8,858 nucleotides of DNA from NCBI GenBank assembly GCA_964617145.1, contig CAZTVN010000052.1, forward strand, positions 1-8,858, written 5' to 3'. Positions within the stretch are counted from its first letter, which is position 1, and each line of letters starts with the position of its first letter. The notes under the pieces were generated by a model that was not told where the DNA came from, ran no database searches, and worked only from the letters and a program-made list of their open reading frames with translations. Of this stretch, positions 1 through 6,038 are shown in pieces. Made by a program: the position numbers and the translations under genes. This stretch comes from CAZTVN01 sp964617145 (lineage in GTDB: Bacteria > Patescibacteriota > Gracilibacteria > UBA1369 > JACRIC01).

Positions 1-1362
1 CTAGCAGGATGCAGAACAAAAGGAACAAAAGCGCCAAAATTAAAAAATATTGAACTCACCTATTATCGACTTTTTGATAATGAAGAGATATTTCTTCCAA
101 TAATTCAAGAATTCGAAAGTCAAAATAGAAATATAAAAATCCATTATCGAAAATTTACCGATCCGATCGAATACGAAAATCTCATCATAAACGAACTTGC
201 TGAAGGAGAGGGACCTGATTTGTTTTCCATGAATGCAGCATGGATGCCAAAACACGCAAAAAAAATAGCAATCATGCCCTCTGAACTTATGGACATCGAA
301 ACATTCAAAAACACCTTTGTAAACACCGTTTCTCAAGATCTTTTACTCTATGACGAAGAAGGAAATGCGCATATAGCAGGCCTTCCTTTGAGTGTCGACA
401 ATCTCGCACTCTATTATAACAAAGCTCTTTTTGAAGAAAAAATCCCCTCCCGAGGAAAACCAGCCATCACATGGGAAGAAATAAAGGAAGATGTCTTTAA
501 ACTCAATAAAAAAGACAACAGTTTTGAGAGATTTGAAGTTTCTGGAATGGCTATGGGACGAACGGATAATATCCTTCGAGGAGTAGACAGTCTCTATCTT
601 TTGATGCTCCAGAACAAAACGCAATTTTATGATGAAGATTTTAACGAAGCTATTTTCACACAGTCTCAGGGAATTACAGAAACAGGAGCAAAAAGGTATC
701 CAGCCATTGAAGCGGTAAATCTTTTTACGAGTTTCGCTTTGCCGACAAATAAAAATTATTCATGGAATATTTATTTGAGCGATGCTTCAAGTCCAGAAAA
801 AGAATTAAAAACCTTTGCAAAAGGAAAAGTGGCGATGGTAATTGGCTACTCTTATCTCTATGAGCAGATTGTCAACGAAATTGAGGAACTAAAAAGTCTT
901 GGACTTCCTCACATAAATAAAAATGACATTAAAGTAGCCCAAATCCCTCAAATCTTTAATCCATCTGAAACAAATTACCCTGCTGATACCTACGCAAATT
1001 ATTTTGCTGAAACCGTTTCTCGTACGACAAAATATCCTGTAGAAGCATGGAAATTCCTCATCTTTTTATCACAAAAAGAAAACATACAATATTATAACGA
1101 AAAAACACATCGTCCTACTTCTCGCCGAGATCTTATTGAAGAACAAATAAAAGACCCCATTTACGGTGTATTCGCCTCCCAACTCGGATTTGCAAAAAGT
1201 ATCCCCATGGCCGACAGCGAGGCCTATGAGAAGATTTTCGAAAAAGTAATTGAACAGATCTTAAATGGACAATCTGCAAACGAAGCTTTAATGCAGGCAA
1301 ATGAAGCAATAAACAAACTTATTCCTCAAGAAGGACTCTATTCTAAAATAAAAGTAAAATAA
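1..1362 (+). CDS. Extracellular solute-binding lipoprotein of an ABC transporter (family 1 type), 5' end missing
   Basis: The open frame is continuous from base 1, so the ATG at 220 is internal and the true start lies left of the window. The first four visible codons read L-A-G-C, a classic lipobox, so the Cys at 10-12 should be the lipidated residue 1 of the mature protein and only the signal peptide is missing. About 450 mature residues are visible, normal for family 1 binding proteins (MalE/UgpB-like). Typical signals are an N-terminal lobe beginning IELTYYRLFDNEE, then GPDLFSMNAAWMP, LPLSVDNLALYYNKALFEE (about 128-146), a TWEEI segment, GKVAMVIGYSYLYEQ, and a helical C-terminus. In the family such proteins capture sugars or other solutes outside the membrane for an ABC importer. 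No permease or ATPase is visible here, and the substrate cannot be read from the sequence. The TAA stop abuts the next start codon, so the two genes are probably cotranscribed. Confidence 0.85.
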   Translation, partial: LAGCRTKGTKAPKLKNIELTYYRLFDNEEIFLPIIQEFESQNRNIKIHYRKFTDPIEYENLIINELAEGEGPDLFSMNAAWMPKHAKKIAIMPSELMDIETFKNTFVNTVSQDLLLYDEEGNAHIAGLPLSVDNLALYYNKALFEEKIPSRGKPAITWEEIKEDVFKLNKKDNSFERFEVSGMAMGRTDNILRGVDSLYLLMLQNKTQFYDEDFNEAIFTQSQGITETGAKRYPAIEAVNLFTSFALPTNKNYSWNIYLSDASSPEKELKTFAKGKVAMVIGYSYLYEQIVNEIEELKSLGLPHINKNDIKVAQIPQIFNPSETNYPADTYANYFAETVSRTTKYPVEAWKFLIFLSQKENIQYYNEKTHRPTSRRDLIEEQIKDPIYGVFASQLGFAKSIPMADSEAYEKIFEKVIEQILNGQSANEALMQANEAINKLIPQEGLYSKIKVK

Positions 1363-1380
1363 ATGGATCGAATGGATCGA
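1363..1380 (+). repeat. Tandem 9-bp duplication containing the start codon
   Basis: ATGGATCGA occurs twice head to tail, giving MDRMDR at the start of the membrane protein gene and two equivalent in-frame ATG codons. The first ATG follows the upstream TAA with no gap. Confidence 0.8.
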
Positions 1381-2733
1381 TTATTAGAAAAAACCTTAAA
1401 AGGCTTGATGATAAGTTTTTTTGTGGCGCTACCATTCCAAATCAAAAAAAATATATTTTTACCAGAATTTTTCTTAAGCGGGCATTTCGATTTTTATCAA
1501 AATATTGCCATATATTTTACCGACATTCTCTTAATAATATCGTTTGTTATCTACGGAATATATCTCATCAGACATCCTCTGAAAACCGTACATTTCGGTC
1601 CAAAATTCATTCAATTGCTCTTTCTTATAACATTTATACTTATCGAGATAAACTCCATTATGAAAGGGGTGAATGAACAAAATACTCTCACAATACTCCT
1701 AAGAAGCATTGAGTGGTTTGGCCTTTACATGCTTATTCTAAATGAAGTAGCTCCAATAAAAATAATCCTTTTAGCAATTATAGGGAGCATTTCCGTGCAA
1801 AGCGTATTGGCACTTTTACAACTTGCTTCACAACATTCAATCGGACTTCATTTTCTCGGAGAGCCCTTACTTTCTGTCCAACAAGAGGGAATTGCAAAAA
1901 TTGCTCTCAATTCAACGAAATTGATCCGTTCTTATGGGACAACTCCACACCCAAATATCTTGGGAGGCTTTATTGTTTTAAGTCTCTTTTTTACATGGTT
2001 TACAATCAAAAATATAAAATTGCGCACTTTTCTTACAATAACACAAATACTCGGCCTTTTTTCGACATTTTCAAGATCAGCACTTTTAGGGCTTGGAGGA
2101 GCTTTATTGGCAGGAATAATGTTTATGAAAATATCTGTTTTTACGCCAAAAATAAAGAAAAAAACAATAATAAAAATGATTGGAGGATTGTGTCTGATAA
2201 TCTTTATTGCTGCGATAATAAATATTGAAAGTATACCTGCTTGGAAAGAACGTTTTAATATTTTGAATGATAAAAAAGCAATTTCAGAACGGTTACTCTA
2301 CCTTGAAGGAGCATATAATATGACAAAAAGCGCACCAGTTTTTGGTCAAGGAGTAGGGGCGTTTACTCGAGATCTTCAAAGATATGTAGATGTAAAAATA
2401 GCTCCATGGGAAATTCAGCCCGTTCACAACATATTTGCTCTTATAAGTTCCGAATTAGGAATAATAGGACTCGTTCTCACAATGACATTTTTGATATATG
2501 CCTTCAAAAAAATAAATATTGAAAGAAAAAAATTTTCAAAACGTGAACATCGCGACGAAACCGTGGTTATTTTTTTATGTTTAACGGCAGTGACTATAAT
2601 TATGCTCTTCGATCATTATTTTATCACCATACATGAAGGACAAATTTTGTTGGTAACGATCATTGGGTTACTCGCAAAAAAAATAGATACTTCTACAAAA
2701 AGTCACAGTATTAAAACGATAAGGAAGATCTGA
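1363..2733 (+). CDS. O-antigen ligase / polymerase family (Wzy_C type) integral membrane protein
   Basis: A 456-residue, strongly hydrophobic protein with roughly ten or more membrane helices and a large loop before the last ones. Family landmarks are visible: RSYGTTPHPNILGGF at about 189-203, FSRSALLGLGG with Arg238, GQGVGAF at about 328-334, and PVHNIF with His355 followed by SSELGIIGL. In WaaL/Wzy-type enzymes a conserved Arg and a His in a periplasmic loop are needed to transfer or polymerise undecaprenyl-linked glycans. Here the product is probably a surface polysaccharide or glycoprotein glycan, but the acceptor is unknown. The start lies immediately after the TAA of the upstream lipoprotein gene (TAAATG), which suggests translational coupling. 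A second in-frame ATG lies nine bases later (MDRMDR), so the start could be 1363 or 1372. The last codons and the TGA stop overlap a possible element remnant (2723-2748). Ligase and polymerase cannot be told apart from sequence alone. Confidence 0.85.
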   Translation: MDRMDRLLEKTLKGLMISFFVALPFQIKKNIFLPEFFLSGHFDFYQNIAIYFTDILLIISFVIYGIYLIRHPLKTVHFGPKFIQLLFLITFILIEINSIMKGVNEQNTLTILLRSIEWFGLYMLILNEVAPIKIILLAIIGSISVQSVLALLQLASQHSIGLHFLGEPLLSVQQEGIAKIALNSTKLIRSYGTTPHPNILGGFIVLSLFFTWFTIKNIKLRTFLTITQILGLFSTFSRSALLGLGGALLAGIMFMKISVFTPKIKKKTIIKMIGGLCLIIFIAAIINIESIPAWKERFNILNDKKAISERLLYLEGAYNMTKSAPVFGQGVGAFTRDLQRYVDVKIAPWEIQPVHNIFALISSELGIIGLVLTMTFLIYAFKKINIERKKFSKREHRDETVVIFLCLTAVTIIMLFDHYFITIHEGQILLVTIIGLLAKKIDTSTKSHSIKTIRKI

Positions 2734-2748
2734 AAAACTTACCTTACT
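2723..2748 (-). repeat. Possible terminal remnant (D) of the A/B palindromic element family
   Basis: The sequence reads GGA, four variable bases, then CTGAAAAAC, the same opening as elements A (2907) and B (3136). The following bases (TTACCTTACT) resemble the reverse complement of the right end of B (ATCCTTACT, from 3275-3283), so this looks like an inverted right end. It is preceded by ATAA, comparable with the TCAA and CTAA flanks of A and B. No matching partner end is in the window. It covers the last codons and the TGA stop of the O-antigen ligase-type gene. The match is short, so chance is not excluded. Confidence 0.4.
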
Positions 2749-2772
2749 TAAGGAGGTGCTCACAAGGAATCA

Positions 2773-2934
2773 ATGGGGGTAAAAAAGCGGGCGGGGCTTT
2801 CCCTTAAGGACATTGCCGAGCAACTGGGAACCGTCCCCGCGAGTGACTATCTGATAACGCGTCTGCCAATCGCGTTATCAGAAGAAATGAGCGGATGGAC
2901 GGTCAAGGAACCTCTGAAAAACTATGTTTTGTAA
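2773..2934 (+). CDS. Doubtful 53-residue ORF inside palindrome C
   Basis: ATG at 2773 opens a 53-codon frame starting MGVKKRAGLSLKDIAEQLG and ending in TAA at 2932-2934. The stop and the last nine residues come from inserted element A. A perfect match to the SD complement (TAAGGAGGTG, 2749-2758) lies 14 bases upstream, which is too far for an ideal site; a weaker AAGGA (2764-2768) is four bases from the ATG. The segment KDIAEQLG looks vaguely like a helix-turn-helix, but no family is recognised. The frame lies entirely within self-complementary DNA, so it is probably incidental. Confidence 0.15.
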   Translation: MGVKKRAGLSLKDIAEQLGTVPASDYLITRLPIALSEEMSGWTVKEPLKNYVL

Positions 2935-3069
2935 CGAAAATTACAAATTTCGAGCGAAAATTTTAAAGGCCGACGAAACTGTATCAGATATAGATACGGT
3001 GAGGAGGCCTGAAAAGTTTGCAGCCGAAATTTGTAATTTGCAGTCAGAAGATAGTTTTTCAGAGGTTCC
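2907..3069. mobile_element. Palindromic MITE-like element A (163 bp) with TCAA direct repeats
   Basis: The ends are a perfect 19-bp inverted repeat (2907-2925 with 3051-3069, GGAACCTCTGAAAAACTAT). Inside are a perfect 15-bp repeat (2938-2952 with 3025-3039), AGGCC/GGCCT (2967-2971, 3006-3010), and a central hairpin ACTGTATC/GATACGGT around 2979-2999. TCAA occurs immediately outside both ends (2903-2906 and 3070-3073), which looks like a 4-bp target-site duplication. The element aligns with B over its full length at roughly two-thirds identity by hand, with one single-base gap. It has no convincing coding capacity, so if mobile it must rely on a transposase encoded elsewhere. It sits inside palindrome C. 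Confidence 0.7.
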
Positions 3070-3135
3070 TCAATGCGGAGGCAGGACGAAAGGGAAACGC
3101 CCCGCCCGCTTTTTATCATTGTGAGCAGTTACTAA

Positions 3136-3299
3136 GGACATGCTGAAAAACATAATTTCGTCACGAAATTTGCACGCTTCGAGCGAAAAACGTGAACTCG
3201 CGACGAAGGCGTATCAGGAGAAGATACGACAAGGAGCGATGAACGTTTTGTAGCCGAAGTGTGCAAATTGCAGTAGTAAGGATGTTTTTCAGCATGTCC
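3136..3299. mobile_element. Palindromic MITE-like element B (164 bp) with CTAA direct repeats
   Basis: The terminal inverted repeat is 18 bp (3136-3153 with 3282-3299, GGACATGCTGAAAAACAT). Interior pairings are 3167-3181 with 3255-3269 (one G-T mismatch), AAAACGT/ACGTTTT (3187-3193, 3243-3249), and a central hairpin CGTATC/GATACG (3210-3215, 3223-3228). The element is flanked by CTAA at 3132-3135 and 3300-3303. The order of parts is the same as in element A: GGA-N4-CTGAAAAAC end, TTCGAGCGAAAA, CGACGAA, GTATCAG-loop-GATACG, AGCCGAA, TTGCAGT, GTTTTTCAG. It stops a few bases before the fmt stop codon (TAA complement at 3306-3308) and may contribute to fmt transcript ending. Confidence 0.7.
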
Positions 3300-3305
3300 C
3301 TAAGA

Positions 3306-4355
3306 TTATCTCTTTCCCAGAAAACTTCCTAAAAAATCTGGATATCCTCGAATAAAATCAGAAATTTCCAACGTTTTTTTCCCTTCCAATTGAACTTTTC
3401 TTAAAGAAAGAACACCATTTTGAGTAGAGATGAAAATGGTGTTTTGATTTCCAAGAAAAACTTTTCCGGGCGATTGTGGAGTGATATTCCCCTGAAAATA
3501 ATGATCAGATGTTTGAGGGACAAAATCTATATCGAGAATTTTAAGACGTTTGCCACGAAAAAAAGTGTAAATACCCGGCCAAGGATCAAACGCTCGAAAC
3601 ATTCTAATAATATGTTCTTTCGTCATAGTATGCCAATCAATACAACCATCGTCTCTGGAAATTTTTCGGCTTAAGCTCGCCTTTGATTCGTCTTGAGGTG
3701 TGAGGATAATATCTCCATTTAAAATTTTCGTAAGTGTATGAAGAAGAAAATTCGAAGAAACACGAGAAAGTTTTTCAAAAAGAGAACAAGCGGTATCGAA
3801 ACTATCGATAGGGAGAGTTTGTTGCGCAATAAGAGGCCCTCTGTCGAGTTCTGGAACCATTTGAAGGATAGAAATGCCCGTAACATCATCTCCATGAAGA
3901 AGAGCCTCTTGAATGGGTGAAGCACCACGATATTTTGGAAGTAAAGAGGCGTGAACATTAATAAAACCCAAGCAAGGAATAGTAAGAATGTCTTTAGGTA
4001 AAATACGACCAAAAGAAATCGTGATACCAAGATCGGGCTGAAGACTATGGAGAAGAGAAGAAATATCTGAAAAATTTCCATCATGAACAGGAATCTTAAA
4101 GTCTTGAGCTATCTTTTTTACAGGCGAGGAAGAGGAGAGATAATTACGCCCCTTCGGTCGATCCGGCTGGGTAAAAACAGCCAAAACATGGTGTTTGGGA
4201 GAATCTAAAAGAGCTTGTAAACTCGGTGCAGCAAATTCAGAAGTCCCAAAGAAAACAAGTTTATTACGATATGCTCCTCCATGGCAACTATCTAAAGATA
4301 GGCCGAGACGAGCATCCTTAAACTTCAAATTATAAAAATTTCGTGAGAAAATCAT
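3306..4355 (-). CDS. fmt: Methionyl-tRNA formyltransferase
   Basis: Transfers a formyl group from 10-formyl-tetrahydrofolate to initiator Met-tRNA in the cytoplasm. Recognisable parts are LVFFGTSEFAAPSL (about 33-46), TQPDRPKGR (62-70), ISFGRILPKDIL, and the active-site segment INVHASLLPKYRGASPIQ with Asn133 and His135, followed by VPELDRGPLIAQ with Asp171. The His-Asp spacing of 36 matches E. coli Fmt. A C-terminal OB-like domain follows (DPWPGIYTFFRGKRLKI). At 349 residues the frame is about 30 longer than usual because the family start, normally directly before LVFFG, is not a start codon here. The segment before it (about residues 1-30) is not typical of Fmt. The only canonical upstream starts are ATG 4355 and TTG 4328. 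A promoter placed about 5 bases before 4355 would support a leaderless start there. It converges on the O-antigen ligase-type gene across the palindromic cluster. Confidence 0.93.
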   Translation of the reverse strand: MIFSRNFYNLKFKDARLGLSLDSCHGGAYRNKLVFFGTSEFAAPSLQALLDSPKHHVLAVFTQPDRPKGRNYLSSSSPVKKIAQDFKIPVHDGNFSDISSLLHSLQPDLGITISFGRILPKDILTIPCLGFINVHASLLPKYRGASPIQEALLHGDDVTGISILQMVPELDRGPLIAQQTLPIDSFDTACSLFEKLSRVSSNFLLHTLTKILNGDIILTPQDESKASLSRKISRDDGCIDWHTMTKEHIIRMFRAFDPWPGIYTFFRGKRLKILDIDFVPQTSDHYFQGNITPQSPGKVFLGNQNTIFISTQNGVLSLRKVQLEGKKTLEISDFIRGYPDFLGSFLGKR

Positions 4356-4366
4356 AAATCACAAAC

Positions 4367-4396
4367 ATATTACAATGCCACTACATAGTTTCACAA
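4367..4396 (-). promoter_or_regulatory. Probable sigma-70-type promoter of fmt
   Basis: On the minus strand, TTGTGA (4396-4391) and TAATAT (4372-4367) are separated by 18 bases. The predicted transcription start near 4360 leaves only about 5 bases before the ATG at 4355, so the message could be nearly leaderless. Confidence 0.45.
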
Positions 4397-4489
4397 ATTT
4401 TTAATCACTTTGGGTTAGAGCGTTGTTTTCATTTACATTCTATCCAAAGTGGTCGGTTTTATTTTAGAATCTGGGACATCCTTAAGCCC

Positions 4490-4519
4490 TTGATTTCTTA
4501 AAAGAATTTCATGTACAAT
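4490..4519 (+). promoter_or_regulatory. Probable sigma-70-type promoter of the DHH phosphoesterase gene
   Basis: TTGATT (4490-4495) and TACAAT (4514-4519) are separated by 18 bases. A start of transcription near 4526 would leave a leader of only about 7-16 bases before GTG 4533 or ATG 4542. No SD sequence is present. Confidence 0.5.
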
Positions 4520-4532
4520 ACACTCCTTTATA

Positions 4533-5522
4533 GTGACAAAAATGGATTCCACAAACAAAAAAGAAATTATGTTCCAAATCAAAAAAGCTTTTGAAAAAGC
4601 GGAAAAGCTCCTGATTATTACCCATAAAAAACCTGATGGAGATGCTCTCGGTTCAAGTTGTGGACTTTACATTGCTCTGAAAAATGCTGGAAAAAACGTT
4701 CAGATGGCTTGTGTCGATTCCGCGCCAAATTTTCTCGCATTTCTGCCTAATATTGAAAAGCTTCAAAACGATTTCATTCTTGAGGAATACGATACAATCA
4801 TAGTTCTGGATTGCGGAGCCTATTACATGAGTAAATATCATGAAAAATATCCAAACATTTTTGAAAAAACTCAAAGAACTATAATAAACATCGATCATCA
4901 TCCATCAAATGACTTATTTGGAACAATAAATTTAGTAGTGCCAGAGGCCGCATCAACTTCTTTTTTGATTCATAAACTCCTCGAATTTTTAGAGCTGAAA
5001 ATAACAAAAGAAATTGCGACATGTCTTCTTACAGGAATTTATACGGACACAGGAAGTTTTATGCACTCCAATACCACAAGCGAAGTATATAAAGCCGCTT
5101 CTGAACTCGTGAAACGCGGAGGAAAATTTCGACAAATATCGAAGGAGTGTTTTCAAAAAATTGGACTACCAACTATGAAAATATGGGGAAAAATCTTAAG
5201 TAATATCAAAATAAACAAGGAAGGGGTGCTTATGTCTGTGGTAAGTGAAAAAGATTTGGAAGATATTGGGGCTTCTCATGAAGATGTCGCGGGAATTATA
5301 GATCTTATGAATTCCGTACCAAATACAAAATTTAGCCTCCTTTTAACGGAAGACAGAAACGGAAATGTTAAAGGATCATTCCGAACTCAAAGGGAGGATA
5401 TTAACCTTTCAGAAATTGCAGGAATTTTTGGAGGTGGGGGACACAAAAAAGCAGCAGGTTTTACAATTCCAGGTCGACTCGAGAAAGAAATACGTTGGAA
5501 AATTGTAGAGCAATCGACATGA
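4533..5522 (+). CDS. nrnA: DHH-family phosphoesterase (NrnA-type oligoribonuclease / pAp phosphatase)
   Basis: A cytoplasmic metal-dependent phosphoesterase. Family members remove nucleotides from very short RNAs and/or dephosphorylate pAp; which activity dominates here cannot be read. The metal-binding motifs are intact: THKKPDGDALGS with His31, Asp35 and Asp37; VLDCG with Asp93; IDHHPSN with the DHH triad at 121-123; and GIYTDTGSF. The C-terminal DHHA1 domain has VKGSFRTQ and the substrate-binding GGGGHKKAAGF at about 300-310. The length of 329 residues is normal. The longest frame starts at GTG 4533, but ATG 4542 (MDSTNKKE) is an equally good start; neither has an SD. The gene ends TGA followed directly by TAG. 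It is transcribed away from fmt, and the small membrane protein gene follows after 76 bases in the same direction. Confidence 0.9.
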   Translation: MTKMDSTNKKEIMFQIKKAFEKAEKLLIITHKKPDGDALGSSCGLYIALKNAGKNVQMACVDSAPNFLAFLPNIEKLQNDFILEEYDTIIVLDCGAYYMSKYHEKYPNIFEKTQRTIINIDHHPSNDLFGTINLVVPEAASTSFLIHKLLEFLELKITKEIATCLLTGIYTDTGSFMHSNTTSEVYKAASELVKRGGKFRQISKECFQKIGLPTMKIWGKILSNIKINKEGVLMSVVSEKDLEDIGASHEDVAGIIDLMNSVPNTKFSLLLTEDRNGNVKGSFRTQREDINLSEIAGIFGGGGHKKAAGFTIPGRLEKEIRWKIVEQST

Positions 5523-5598
5523 TAGAAAATTAAGTTCCGTTACAACGTTATGTTTTAATGATAAAGTACTAAGGTACGAGAAATTATTAGACAATGGT

Positions 5599-5976
5599 AT
5601 GACTCGAAAAGGCTATCTGACATCAGCGATCATTTCAGGCATTTTCAGTTGGTCAGCGCTAATTTTGGTACTCAAAAAGCTCAACCCATTTGAAACAACA
5701 GAAATCGCCTTATTACTCTTCTTTTTAAGTTTTTTTTTCGCATGCGCAAGTACCTTCACTATTGTGGGTTACAGCCTGCGAAAATGGCTTTTTAAAGAAG
5801 AACTTCCAATATATAAACTCAATACTTCTCTGCGTCAAGCGGTTTTAATAACACTCTGCATTACGGGGGCATTAATATTGCTTCTTCTCGATGTCCTGAC
5901 ATGGTGGGCAGGATTTCTTCTTGTCATTATGATGGTTCTCATTGAACTATATTTCACATCGAAAGGAACAAGCTGA
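5599..5976 (+). CDS. Small membrane protein of unknown function, four predicted helices
   Basis: A 125-residue protein made almost entirely of four hydrophobic segments: about 7-27, 34-60, 82-100 and 102-120. A short charged loop, RKWLFKEELPIYKLNTSLRQ, lies between helices 2 and 3. The pattern GYSLRKW...TSLRQAVLI...LTWWAGFLL...IELYF resembles a small conserved membrane protein that I associate with CPR genomes; this is recollection, not a search result. No enzymatic motif is visible. The start is ATG 5599, with no SD. It lies 76 bases after the DHH phosphoesterase gene and may be cotranscribed with it. It converges on the lepB gene with a 62-base gap in which I see no clear terminator hairpin. 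Confidence 0.7.
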   Translation: MTRKGYLTSAIISGIFSWSALILVLKKLNPFETTEIALLLFFLSFFFACASTFTIVGYSLRKWLFKEELPIYKLNTSLRQAVLITLCITGALILLLLDVLTWWAGFLLVIMMVLIELYFTSKGTS

Positions 5977-6038
5977 GAGACATATTTTGTTCAGTTCAAG
6001 AAACGACGACGAAGGTGTGCACAGGCCCTAAAATGTTC

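Larger units (their letters stand above)
2757..3127. repeat. GC-rich nested palindrome (C), interrupted by element A; possible structured RNA or older mobile element; may terminate transcription from both sides
   Basis: Perfect inverted repeats nest inside each other: 2757-2765 with 3119-3127 (TGCTCACAA), 2782-2797 with 3099-3114 (16 bp, AAAAAGCGGGCGGGGC), and 2798-2805 with 3090-3097. Taking out element A plus one TCAA copy leaves about 204 bp. This would fold further through 2830-2836 with 2898-2904 (ACCGTCC), 2837-2840 with 2891-2894, and 2851-2861 with 2871-2881 (CTGATAACGCG, 9-nt loop), making one long rod with internal loops. The left and right parts are visibly richer in GC than the neighbouring genes. 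The 16-bp stem is bordered by an A run on the left and a T run on the right, so it could act as a bidirectional terminator between the converging O-antigen ligase-type gene and fmt. I do not recognise a known RNA family; the rod with a large internal loop only loosely recalls 6S RNA. Confidence 0.6.

Noticed and set aside
1995..2228. 77-codon ORF overlapping the O-antigen ligase-type gene in another frame
   Set aside because: It lies wholly inside a well-supported membrane protein gene and has no family features.
2749..2766. Minus strand CACCTCCTTA resembling a 16S rRNA 3' end
   Set aside because: The bases before it do not match the conserved 16S helix 45 region; only the short CCTCC core agrees.
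2922..3124. ORFs of 65-66 codons on both strands inside element A and the right arm of C
   Set aside because: They arise from palindromic DNA read in both directions and resemble no protein family.
2723..3303. CRISPR array
   Set aside because: There are only two long, diverged palindromic units with no short identical repeats or spacers, and no cas gene.
5984..6026. CGACGACGAAGG stretch resembling the CGACGAAGG part of elements A/B
   Set aside because: Only a short piece matches, with no inverted ends and no flanking repeat.
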